Assembly (NCBI GenBank): GCA_964036295.1
Contig: OZ038465.1
Span: forward strand, 2,613,115 to 2,677,114
Direction: 5' to 3'
Origin: Plumapathes pennacea
Lineage: Eukaryota; Cnidaria; Anthozoa; Antipatharia; Myriopathidae
DNA: 64,000 bases
Shown in pieces: positions 10,592 to 20,394 of this stretch (position 1 is its first letter; each line of letters opens with the position of its first letter). Made by a program: the position numbers and the translations under genes. The notes under the pieces are model-generated. The model worked only from the letters and a program-made list of their open reading frames with translations, did no database searches and was not told the DNA's origin.

Positions 10592-11212
10592 ATGGCTGCC
10601 GTGAGCGTTGCGACGCGGCGTGAGACTAAACGTTCCGAACACTTCAGTGGCTTGAGACCCGAATATCAGTCAAGATATATCGACAAGATTTCCCTGTGCG
10701 ATGGATTGGATCCTTATTGTATGAAGAAAGGAGAATTTTCGGCCGAATTTAAAGACTTTCCGAATCTTCAATTCCCCGATATTTCGAACTATTTGGTCGT
10801 GCAAACATCGTTTTATACAAGGAACCAAATGAAAGCATTCAAGAGTTTGGAAGCCTATAACTTTTTCGTGTGTGGACGGGTCAATGACCTCGGAGTCAAG
10901 AGGCTGAAGGGCAAGAATCACCTGATATTTGCTCGGGTAAGTCTGTGGTCCATTTGCTGTTGTTTATGCACGCGTGTCATTGTTGCTAATGAGGGTGAAC
11001 ACACGTTCACTCCGATTGAAACTTTCATTATATCCAGCTGATGCTCTCCGAATAATGCCCTTGTATTCGATTAATAGTTTTTGTTTTTTTATTCAGGAAA
11101 TCACTCCAAAGGATCGACTTGCACTCCATTGAAGACTTGGGTCATTGTGAAAGAAGATGGTGAGGTGATAACAGCTCACTGCAACTGCAAGATGAAAGAT
11201 GAAGCAAAATAA
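10592..11212 (+). pseudogene. SWIM zinc-finger-type protein, truncated, frameshifted at exon 2
   Basis: Exon 1 (10592-10936) encodes a start MAAVSV followed by a family pattern I recognise: ERSEHFSGL-like, CDGLDPY, FPNLQFPDISNYLVVQTS, NQMKAFKSLEAYNFFVCGRV. It ends at CGG before GTAAGT. Exon 2 (from 11097, after TTATTCAG) encodes TPLKTWVIVKEDGEVITAHC followed by NCK, the first half of a SWIM Cx(C)...CxH zinc site, then stops at KMKDEAK before the second half. Exon 2 begins GAAATC where the unit B copy has GTAAAT, a one-base loss that breaks the frame across the splice. No YqaJ nuclease follows. An ATG 69 nt upstream (10523) is in frame but atypical for the family. Confidence 0.7.
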
Positions 11213-11336
11213 CTAAGCATTTGCCGCAAATTGTGAATTTCACCGTTGCAACCACAGAGTACATATACCTTGTTGGGCTCGGACATGTTCATGTAGTTCC
11301 AGCAAAGCGTTCGCTGCTAGTTCAGAACTGCGCCGA

Positions 11337-11784
11337 TTAATTTCTCGCAGGACTGCCCGTTTCCGCTCTCTTCACGGCACATTCTGACTTCGGCTTCACT
11401 TTCTGGTGGCCAAGATTCACCGTTGGTGCCCAATCAACATTATCTTTGTCCAGCAAATCGCTGGGGCAAACTCGAAATGCAGCACGTTGGTTAGACAGTA
11501 ACTGTGAGCAAACTACTGGTTTATGAAACTGTCGAAACCTTGAATATTGACAAACAACTTCACTCACCATTAACAAAGTGATCGCTACAAATGCAAGCAT
11601 TGGGCGCATCGATTCCTCGGGAAGACAGTGAGACGTTGGCAAGCCATTTTGCACGACACTTCTTCGTCGATTCCCTCACTTTTTCGCCACGGTGAGTTAC
11701 TTCTCTAGGTAGTCGAAAGAATCACTTGTCTGTATCTCTCTGCTTTCGATTCGAACATCCATAAACTGAGCAAGAATCCGGCAT
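11337..11784 (-). pseudogene. THAP-domain protein fragment with in-frame stop
   Basis: On the minus strand, exon 1 (11784-11568) encodes MPDSCSVYGCSNRKQRDTDK, a TGA (11724-11722), then FFRLPREVTHRG, KCRAKWLANV and CICSDHFVNG. This is the THAP C2CH zinc finger (C5, C10, C..H in CSDHF) with the DNA-binding FFRLP and W. It ends at a GTGAGT donor. A plausible exon 2 (11470-11337) continues CPSDLLDKDNVDWAPTVNLG, as is usual just after THAP domains, and stops at SPARN. The TGA falls where THAP proteins have a residue between K and FFRLP. The same stop is in unit B, so it predates the duplication. It is convergent with the SWIM gene inside one element. Confidence 0.7.
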
Positions 11785-11933
11785 TTTCGTAGCTCGAAAG
11801 TAACAGACCGCACAGCAACACTTCGCAACGTGAATACTAATTGCTCCCCAGTGAAATTTTGATGTCCTGGATGTGCCGGAAGTGACGTCTATTGATAATA
11901 AAGAATAAAGGAATTTGAAGGTAGCTGCGCGCG

Positions 11934-12130
11934 TGATTTAGTTACAGTTTTAAACAAGAAAGAAACTGTCTTGCTTCCGTGTTCTGATTTGCTTTTATAC
12001 AGCAAGGGTAAGCCTCGGCAGCATTCACCTTTGGTTACTTCTAGTTTCACTGCCTACTTCTTTCGCATGCAAAATGGATGTTAATGGAAGTTTACACTTC
12101 AGTGTAAACTCGAGTTAAAAACCTGAGCTC
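11934..12130. repeat. Dispersed repeat also at 19217-19400 and 53984-54160
   Basis: Starts GATTTAGTTACAGTTTTAAA and includes CTTCTTTCGCATGC. Three copies are in the window; the third, at 53984, lies outside the A/B duplication. It is non-coding. Confidence 0.65.
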
Positions 12131-12520
12131 AAACGTCGCAAAGCGAGTTTGTATAACCGAATAAAGAGTTGCGTTACAGCACAAATGCAAATGTTCACTA
12201 ACTAACAATATTTTTCTTTCCGTTTCGTTTCCGAAGCCGATTTTTTGTTTATAAGTGGCGCTAGTGTCGAGGGTCGAGGGTAACATGTCGAGGGTCGAGG
12301 GTAATATGTCGAATAGTCATAATAATATTTACTAATAAATAACAATTAATAATTAAAAATCAAAGAGAAGAACAGACAGAAGACAGACAGACAGGAAGAC
12401 AGATAGCGCCACTTATAAAACAACGGCTTCGGAAACGAAACGGAAAGAAAACTGTTGTTAGTTAGTGAACATTTGCATTTGTGTTGTAACGCAACTCTTA
12501 ATTCGGTTAAACAAACATGA
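12130..12520. repeat. Fold-back repeat around a GTCGAGG minisatellite core
   Basis: The left arm (GTTGCGTTACAGCACAAATG ... TTTCCGAAGCCG) and right arm (CGGCTTCGGAAACG ... TTGTAACGCAACTC) are inverted copies of about 120 bp. The loop holds GTCGAGG repeats and AGACAGACAGAC. Related arms occur at 19405-19775, 28985-29160, 30720-30925, 36905-37080 and 40560-40735, so this is a dispersed family. Confidence 0.7.
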
Positions 12521-12529
12521 CGAGCCGCA

Positions 12530-13850
12530 CGCCTTGACAACGGCCTTTCGGTAGGAACAATTTGTCCCCACCGCCCGTGGAGTGCGGTTTGCTTGGTATG
12601 AATGAATGACAAAGGTGTAAAGTCCAAACCATTAGCACAGTCGGTGTGCCGATAATCACTTTGTCCTGAATTAGAAATTGTAATTTTAGCCGGCAATCGT
12701 GCTTTGGGGTGCCTTTCTCACTCTATAACAGAAGTCGCGCTTATGTATCTAACGAAAGAGCTTGACGTCCAGTAAAATAAATCTTACTAGTTTTCCGCCA
12801 GTCACAAATAATGTCATTGATTTGACTTCACTGTGCAATATTTCCTCACAAAGATTCGTGTCGAAACACGCACTGCCTGAGAACATTAAAATGGTCAGGT
12901 AGTCGCCGAAACATTCAATGAATGGTTTCTATGTATCGCAATCAAAAAGCTATAATATGTCCGTTCAATCAAAGCCTGTTAAAGTCAGCAAGCTCTTCCC
13001 TGTTATTTTACGTTATCGCGTTTTGTGACTGAATCAGCTGCTAGCAGACAATGTGTTACGGAGCAGATTTTAGGGGACTCGCTTCTGTAATCGATGACTT
13101 CTTTATTCGTGAAACTGCTGAGCTCTTGAGCTTCGAGACTAACGGAGAGCTCGGGCTCCAAGTCACAACTCTAACTCAACTCAGCTCAATTCCACTCAAC
13201 TCAACTCAACTCAACTCGCGGTTAAGTATGCTCAGGGAGCACGTACAGCGATACCAAACTTCCGTTTGGGTAGACAACTAAATTGGATAGCAAAACCACA
13301 ATGAGATTAGACCGGAAAGGAATGGACGGAATTTCCACGGCATAGGCGACTACAAAGACTCCTAAGGTGTCTGTGCATCACGATGCCGTGCAACCACTTC
13401 GCAGCTTAGCTCAAATCGTGCAGGTAAAGCTTACCGACAGGCACATTCGTAGCAAACCTGGCGCCATGCCTTTCCTGCGGTTTGTGCTGCACACGCAAAT
13501 GCTTCGCTGACCTCATTTATGAACTATGCTCCTAAAGGCTACTGCAAACCTAAGTCCGAAGGTCAAATGTGAGTCCTTCCGTTTGCAAATACAAGTTCGC
13601 TCCAGGATAGCCGAAATATTATTCTTTATAATAAACTTCCAAATTGTTCCGAATTGTCCCTTGACAAATGTGCCGAATCGAAGATCAATTTTTCTAAATC
13701 CGAAGTTCAAATTAGATGTTGAAGCCGTTATCAAAATCTTACAAAAGACTGTTTCAAGGCTAGTCATCAGTGAAAAATGTCCTGCGGTATTATTCATATA
13801 ATAGTCGATTTAATCAGGCTCATCTACATCAGGCAACTCTCAGCTGTCAT
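12530..13850. other. Non-coding part of unit A, includes 619 bp absent from unit B
   Basis: No recognisable gene. Bases ~13052-13670 are missing from unit B. A short CAACT repeat (about 13165-13215) lies in that part. An ORF pair on opposite strands (13513-13801) has no motif. Confidence 0.6.
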
Positions 13851-15744
13851 GAAATCAGCATGACAGCATCCAATTCCTGTTTTAGGAATAAAATTACATT
13901 CGCGGTGCATTACTATTTTACGCGGGAAGGACAAGAGGCAGGATTGAGAGGGCTAGCGAATCACTTGTGTAGTGGTATAATCGGTTGAGGGTAAGCTATT
14001 GTTATTTCAGTTAATCCGCGAGATTTATTCGAGCCGATTTCCCGTGTGTACGTTCTGGCCACATGTTTGGTTTTGTGGCCGGATCTTGCTCTGTAATTGT
14101 TTAGCTGCAACTTTCAGGATGGGTAGATATATTCAGTTTAGACTTATGTTTCTTGAAGTATGGCTCATAGCTTTAAAAATTATATGTTGAAGTGATTGTG
14201 GCTCTTTTTGTGTGACGGCCAGATCCGTTCAATCGGTGGTTTTGAGCGAACCATATTACTGTGAGATCACCTCGCGAACGAAGCCCAGTGTACTTGTCAA
14301 AGGTCTAGCCCTCGGCCCGCGTATGGTATTATCTGATCACAACATGCGCGCAGGCCCAAAGGTTTATATAGTCATAGCGAAAGATTCAGTTTATTTTTCA
14401 AACAGATCAGAGTGGCACTCAGTACAAATGCGCTAATTGACTCACCCCTCCCCCACAAAGAGCGTTAGTGAACAGTGTGTTTAAAGGGGAGCAAAGCAAA
14501 AGCAAACATTTTGATAAATAGATCTTGTCACAAATGAAATGAAATTTTCACATATTAATTTTATAAGAAATGGCAACCTTTGTTTATCAAGTAAAAGCTG
14601 CATTTTACGAAAGCGCGCAATCTTCTTTTGCCCAATATTTCTGGCGATTGAGTGAATGTAATGAACGAATTAGGCAGAAATTGATATTTCTGCGGCACCG
14701 ACCATGCAGGGTCTGAGTTCCAGTCGGAGTAGGGCATTTTACTCTGAAAAGAAAACGAGAACGCCATTGCAGTACGTAGCTTCCCAGAGTGCGTGATAAA
14801 AGCCCTGGGAAAATTATGAAAATTGGCAGCGGAATCTGTTTATAAATAGCCATTGTAGCAAAGCGGTAAAAAAAAAAAAAAAAAAGAAATCCACTTACTT
14901 TAAGTAATGAGTGTCAGAAAACTGTAATTTTGCTCCACAGACTATCTTGGAATTCTAAAAGAATTGGCGTCACGGCATTCATTCATTCATAAAAAAAGAT
15001 TTTTGTATAACATTTTACGTGAAGATATGAGCCATGTAACTGAGGGAAACCGCCCGAGAAAGCATGCGATATACACCAATAAAGACAAGCTAAAAATCAA
15101 CGAAAACAAGACAGCAAATATTTTTAGCAGTTTACGGCCGCAATTTGTGAAAATTTATATAATATGCGCTATCTGTCAAAGATGTTGATTTCGTGGTTGT
15201 GTGCTATTTTGAGTGCTGTCTCATGGGGCGCATTATACTTTCCCCAAACAATTTTTCATACCATTTGAAAGACTATTTCTTTGCGAGTTTAATTCCTAAG
15301 TTTCACCACTTTTTGGTAAAGGTAGTAGGATAAATATTTTTTCAATCATAGCTAGTAATTTACATAGAAAAACAGTGGGGTTTATTTTATGTAACTCCCG
15401 ATATCATGAAGTTTTCTGGTGTTAATGAAAATTATCAAATAGAGCCAGGAGAAGCAGTAAAATAAACCGACAGTAAGTGGATGTCTTCTGGTTTCATATT
15501 AAACGTGTGCGGTTTACTTCACAATGGTCAATTTTCCTGCAGGAATTTACCGTGTCTGGCTTTGAAATTAAGAATCCTAATTTTCTGCCGAAATATAAAT
15601 AATTTGTCACATAAGTCCTGCAACGATGAATAACCCATTATGAACTACTAATAGCCAGAGTTTGAGCGATTTTGAAGTTTCACACTTTTGCCGCAATTTT
15701 CCGATTTTGTTTGATTTTTGCAGCACACTCTCTCTTAAGTTTCC

Positions 15745-16009
15745 CTCAAAACGTCTTCAGTAGCCAGACAATACCGGTCGGAATAATAAAATGTGCTATA
15801 AATTATCTTGTAATTTGATTGAAGTATATTAGTGTTAATTAGAGCAATGTGTGAGTTCCTGAATATTTTCTATGCATTTTTTTTTTTTGGCACTTGTCAA
15901 CCCGGAGGTTATTATCTGAGCCATTATCTGAGTTTTACGCCGTGAAGATAGTGTTGGGTCCTTACGTTTGCTTCCGTTTTTTCTTGAGTTCTTCAGAGTT
16001 CAGTAAACA
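15745..16009 (+). promoter_or_regulatory. Conserved proximal upstream region of receptor 3
   Basis: Same shared block as before receptor 2 (TCAGTAGCCAGACAATACCG through TTCAGTAAACAATG). This is an inferred promoter/5'UTR only. Confidence 0.4.
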
Positions 16010-17062
16010 ATGCAAACTCCGCTGGACGAAAAGATCAGGATCGCGATCACAGTCGCCTACGCCATTAGCTTCTCTGTCGCTCTGGTTGGAAACTCCCTGA
16101 TTATTCACATCATCAGGAAGAATCCTTCCATGAAAACAAAAACCAACCTGTTTCTGGTCAACATGGCTGTAGCAGATTTGCTTATTGCATTTTCTATGAT
16201 TCCCTTCTCCGTGTATCGATACTACAAGCCAACAGGCTGGTTCGAAGGGTTCTTCGGAATAGTCATGTGCAAGTTCACCTGGCTTGTGTCCCATGTGGCT
16301 CTTGCCGGTTCGATAATCACGCTGGTAGCCATGGCATTGGAACGATTCATCGCCATAATCTACTTGCTCCGGGCCTCGCCTTTACAGAAAACTCGCCTGG
16401 TTTCGTTCATAATTTGGTTCTTATCCGTGCTTGTAATGAGTCCCATTGGGGTCGTCGCTAAAGTGGAAGTCATAAACGGAACTGAACGTTGTATGAGAAA
16501 CTGGTCTATTTTTGGCGATCAGGAACTGGGACCGAAGATCTTCTACACCTTATCGTTTCTGGTGCTCTACATCCTGCCCCTTATCCTGATGTTGGTCCTC
16601 TACTCTAGGATTGGCTGGAGGCTTTGGAGGCGAAAACTCCCGGGAAACCAGTCCGGTCAAAGCAGACGAATCATGCAGAAGTCAAGACATCAAGTCATCC
16701 GTCTGCTCATCACCATTGTCAGTGTGTTTGGCATTTGCTGGCTTCCTATACAAGCCATGAACCTCACTGCTGCATTCCGACCGGATATATTGTCTTCACT
16801 ACACCGTCTGGTACGATTTCTTCTGGTTTATATTGGTCACTGCAACAGTGCGATAAATCCATGCCTATGCCTTGCTCTCAACAGAAAGTTTCGACGTGCT
16901 TTTTTGGGGATGTTTACAACAGTCAAGCTGGAGATCATACGCACACGCACACGCACACGCACACGCACACGTACACGCGCAGGCACACGGGGCTCACGCT
17001 TGTTTTTCCGTCCACAAGAAGTAGAAAAATATGTTGTAGTAGAAGTTGTCGACGTAGTGTAG
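16010..17062 (+). CDS. Class A GPCR, array copy 3 (350 aa)
   Basis: Complete single-exon receptor, paralogue of copy 2 with about a dozen substitutions. They include F114I after the ERF motif region, C144S at the end of TM4, loop 2 VEVINGTERC, loop 3 AFRPD and I268V near TM7. The tail has six RT pairs, two more than copy 2, which fully explains the 4-residue length difference. Start context, disulphide cysteines, CWLP, NPCLC and VVDVV end are conserved. It lies at the same relative position in unit B as copy 2 in unit A. Just after the stop a 17-bp stretch (CATACACTTACAAGTTAAC) is tandemly repeated. Confidence 0.92.
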   Translation: MQTPLDEKIRIAITVAYAISFSVALVGNSLIIHIIRKNPSMKTKTNLFLVNMAVADLLIAFSMIPFSVYRYYKPTGWFEGFFGIVMCKFTWLVSHVALAGSIITLVAMALERFIAIIYLLRASPLQKTRLVSFIIWFLSVLVMSPIGVVAKVEVINGTERCMRNWSIFGDQELGPKIFYTLSFLVLYILPLILMLVLYSRIGWRLWRRKLPGNQSGQSRRIMQKSRHQVIRLLITIVSVFGICWLPIQAMNLTAAFRPDILSSLHRLVRFLLVYIGHCNSAINPCLCLALNRKFRRAFLGMFTTVKLEIIRTRTRTRTRTRTRAGTRGSRLFFRPQEVEKYVVVEVVDVV

Positions 17063-17141
17063 TTTCATACACTTACAAGTTAACCATACACTTACAAGTT
17101 AACCAACTTAGTGGTTTTGATCATGTATTCTAGTTTCAAAA

Positions 17142-17147
17142 AATAAA
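17142..17147 (+). promoter_or_regulatory. Candidate poly(A) signal for receptor 3
   Basis: AATAAA, 80 nt after the stop, equivalent to the receptor 2 signal. Confidence 0.45.
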
Positions 17148-17383
17148 TAAAAATGTCCATTTTTAAGCTCGCTTGGGCCCCAGGCCCCCGCGAGCAATAA
17201 ATTTTAATTAGGAATGGTATCTCGCTTCTGTAATTACTGCGCATTTGGTTTATTTTTGCGAGTCGCGTTGCGTTATCGTTCCCGTACAAATTCCCATTCT
17301 TTATTAACAATCACGTGACTTTTTGGCGACCACTCGACTTCCGGTTTTTGACTGGGGGGCAAACAGACCGCGCGAAAAGGAGA

Positions 17384-18002
17384 ATGGCTGCTGTGAGCGT
17401 TGCGACGCGGCGTGAGACTACACGTTCCGAACACTTCAGTGGCTTGAGACCCGAATATCAGTCAAGATATATCGACAAGATTTCCCTGTGCGATGGATTG
17501 GATCCTTATTGTATGAAGAAAGGAGAATTTTCGGCCGAATTTAAAGACTTTCCGAATCTTCAATTCCCCGATATTTCGAACTATTTGGTCGTGCAAACAT
17601 CGTTTTATACAAGGAACCAAATGAAAGCATTCAAGAGTTTGGAAGCCTATAACTTTTTCGTGTGTGGACGGGTCAATGACCTCGGAGTCAAGAGGCTGAA
17701 GGGCAAATCACCTGATATTTGCTCGGGTAAGTCTGTGGTCCATTCGCTGTTGTTTATGCACGCGTGTCATTGTTGCTAATGAGGGTGAACACACGTTCAC
17801 TCCGATTGAAACTTTCATTGTATCCAGCTGATGCTCTCCGAATAATGCCCTTGTATTCGATTAATAGTTTTTGTTTTTTATTCAGGTAAATTACTCCAAA
17901 AGATCGACTTGCACTCCATTGAAGACTTGGGTCATTGTGAAAGAAGATGGCAAGGTGATAACAGCTCACTGCAACTGCAAGATGAAAGATGAAGCAAAAT
18001 AA
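17384..18002 (+). pseudogene. SWIM-type protein fragment, frameshifted in exon 1
   Basis: Paralogue of 10592-11212. Exon 1 (17384-17726) loses two bases near its end (GGGCAAATCACC against GGGCAAGAATCACC), throwing the end of the exon out of frame. The exon 2 start (17886, GTAAATTACTCC) is intact and would join in frame as RVNYSKRS. So the two copies are broken at different places and decayed independently after duplication. The SWIM site is truncated at the same KMKDEAK stop as in unit A. Confidence 0.7.
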
Positions 18003-18126
18003 CTAAGCATTTGCCGCAAATTGTGAATTTCACCGTTGCAACCACAGAGTACATATACCTTGTTGGGCTCGGACATGTTCATGTAGTTCCAGCAAAGCGT
18101 TCGCTGCTAGTTCAGAACTGCGCCGA

Positions 18127-18574
18127 TTAATTTCTCGCAGGACTGCCCGTTTCCGCTCTCTTCACGGCACATTCTGACTTCGGCTTCACTTTCTGGTGGC
18201 CAAGATTCACCGTTGGTGCCCAATCAACATTATCTTCGTCCAGCAAATCGCTGGGGCAAACTCGAAATGCAGCACGTTGGTTAGACAGTAACTGTGAGCA
18301 AACTACTGGTTTATGAAACTGTCGAAACCTTGAATATTGACAAACAACTTCACTCACCATTAACAAAGTGATCGCTACAAATGCAAGCATTGGGCGCATC
18401 GATTCCTCGGGAAGACAGTGAGACGTTGGCAAGCCATTTTGCACGACACTTCTTCGTCGATTCCCTCACTTTTTCGCCACGGTGAGTTACTTCTCTAGGT
18501 AGTCGAAAGAATCACTTGTCTGTATCTCTCTGCTTTCGATTCGAACATCCATAAACTGAGCAAGAATCCGGCAT
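18127..18574 (-). pseudogene. THAP-domain protein fragment with in-frame stop (unit B)
   Basis: Same two-exon THAP remnant as in unit A: exon 1 18574-18358 with TGA at 18514-18512 and a GTGAGT donor; exon 2 18260-18127 containing DWAPTVNLGH. One difference seen is DEDNVDW instead of DKDNVDW. The shared stop shows the gene was already broken before the tandem duplication. Confidence 0.7.
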
Positions 18575-18750
18575 TTTCGTAGCTCGAAAGTAACAGACCG
18601 CACAGCAACACTTCGCAACGTGAATACTAATTGCTCCCCAGTGAAATTTTGATGTCCTGGATGTGCCGGAAGTGACGTCTATTGATAATAAAGAATAAAG
18701 GAATTTGAAGGTAGCTGCGCGCGTTATTTCTCCAGGAGTGAATGGGTTAA

Positions 18751-19207
18751 AGTGCACATAAGCCCAAAAATGATATCTTTGCAATCGATTCTACATAAAG
18801 TAAATACTTGACTGTTAGAATATTTCTGTGTTTCAACATTACGCCTATGAGTTATAAAGGTTTATATTTCGAATATGGTAATGACGTGAAGTCAAAGGAG
18901 TAATTCCATGTTATTTCTTTCTCTTCGTAATTGGAACTGTTTTCAAATTCATACAAAATATTTGGTAAAATAATTTATACAAAATTCAAATATAAGATGA
19001 ACGTTGGTAAAATGTCATTTATGTCCACCAACAAAATTTTGCAGAATAAATTGTTTCTTCTTTGACGTCACGTCATTACCATATTCAGAATATAAACCTT
19101 TATAACTCAAAGGCGCAGCGTTAAAACGCAGACTTATTCTAATAATCGACATGTTCCCTTCATGTAGATTCGATTGTAAAGATATCACTTTTGGGCTTAT
19201 ATGCACT
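18751..19207. mobile_element. Kolobok-like MITE, 457 bp, TTAA target duplication
   Basis: Flanked by TTAA (18747-18750 and 19208-19211). The ends AGTGCACATAAGCCC and GGGCTTATATGCACT begin inverted repeats about 180 bp long (through GAGTTATAAAGGTTTATATT). It is absent from unit A. The copy of the same flank at 53971-53990 reads TGGTTAATAGATTTAG with a single TTAA, an empty site. It shares its terminal 14 bases with the THAP-coding element at 37182-39049, which could have mobilised it. It encodes nothing. Confidence 0.8.
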
Positions 19208-19404
19208 TTAATAGATTTAGTTACAGTTTTAAACAAGAAAGAAACTGTCTTGCTTCCGTGTTCTGACTTGCTTTTATACAGCAAGGGTAAGCCTCGGCAG
19301 CATTCACCTTTGGTTACTTCTAGTTTCACTGCCTACTTCTTTCGCATGCAAAATGGATGTTAATGGAAGTTTACACTTCAGTGTAAACTCGAGTTAAAAA
19401 CCTG

Positions 19405-19775
19405 AGCTCAAACGTCGCAAAGCGAGTTTGTATAACCGAATAAAGAGTTGCGTTACAGCACAAATGCAAATGTTCACTAACTAACAATATTTTTCTTTCC
19501 GTTTCGTTTCCGAAGCCGATTTTTTGTTTATAAGTGGCGCTAGTGTCGAGGGTCGAGGGTAATATGTCGAATAGTCATAATAATATTTACTAATAAATAA
19601 CAATTAATAATTAAAAATCAAAGAGAAGAACAGACAGAAGACAGACAGACAGGAAGACAGATAGCGCCACTTATAAAACAACGGCTTCGGAAACGAAACG
19701 GAAAGAAAACTGTTGTTAGTTAGTGAACATTTGCATTTGTGTTGTAACGCAACTCTTAATTCGGTTAAACAAACA
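19405..19775. repeat. Fold-back repeat, unit B copy
   Basis: Co-duplicate of 12130-12520 with one fewer GTCGAGG block in the loop. Confidence 0.65.
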
Positions 19776-20394
19776 TGACGAGCCGCACGCCTTGACAACG
19801 GCCTTTCGGTAGGAACAATTTGTCCCCACCGCCCGTGGAGTGCGGTTTGCTTGGTATGAATGAATGACAAAGGTGTAAAGTCCAAACCATTAGCACAGTC
19901 GGTGTGCCGATAATCACTTTGTCCTGAATTAGAAATTGTAATTTTAGCCGGCAATCGTGCTTTGGGGTGCCTTTCTCACTCTATAACAGAAGTCGCGCTT
20001 ATGTATCTAACGAAAGAGCTTGACGTCCAGTAAAATAAATCTTACTAGTTTTCCGCCAGTCACAAATAATGTCATTGATTTGACTTCACTGTGCAATATT
20101 TCCTCACAAAGATTCGTGTCGAAACACGCACTGCCTGAGAACATTAAAATGGTCAGGTAGTCGCCGAAACATTCAATGAATGGTTTCTATGTATCGCAAT
20201 CAAAAAGCTATAATATGTCCGTTCAATCAAAGCCTGTTAAAGTCAGCGAGCTCTTCCCTGTCATTTTACGTTATCGCGTTTTGTGACTGAATCAGCTGCT
20301 AGCAGACAATGTGCCGAATCGAAGATCAATTTTTCTAAATCCGAAGTTCAAATTAGATGTTGAAGCCGTTATCAAAATCTTACAAAAGACTGTT

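Larger units (their letters stand above)
10500..11910. mobile_element. Decayed DNA element with convergent SWIM and THAP genes (ISL2EU-like?)
   Basis: Imperfect inverted ends are visible: ATTCTTTATTGACAATCACG, later CTTCCGG and ACTGGGGGGC on the left; reading inward from 11906 on the minus strand, ATTCTTTATTATCAATAGACG, CTTCCGG and CACTGGGGAGC. A plus-strand SWIM-type gene starts just inside the left end and a minus-strand THAP-type gene just inside the right end. Some eukaryotic DNA transposons (ISL2EU superfamily) carry a THAP transposase plus a second YqaJ/SWIM-linked protein, so that family is a reasonable guess. No DDE core or YqaJ domain is visible, so the copy is non-autonomous and the family call is inference. 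Confidence 0.5.
7639..14396 (+). repeat. Tandem segmental duplication unit A (receptor 2)
   Basis: 6.76-kb unit repeated head-to-tail as unit B. Homology starts at TTCAAACAGATCAGAGTGG here and at 14397 and runs through receptor, SWIM/THAP element and 3' sequence. Apart from listed indels the units look about 99% identical by eye. TTCAAA is present at both unit starts and again where homology ends at 21038, so the breakpoint uses short homology. Confidence 0.9.
17292..18698. mobile_element. Second copy of the SWIM/THAP element (unit B)
   Basis: Co-duplicated with unit B: same imperfect inverted ends and same convergent gene remnants as 10500-11910. It was not an independent insertion. Confidence 0.5.
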
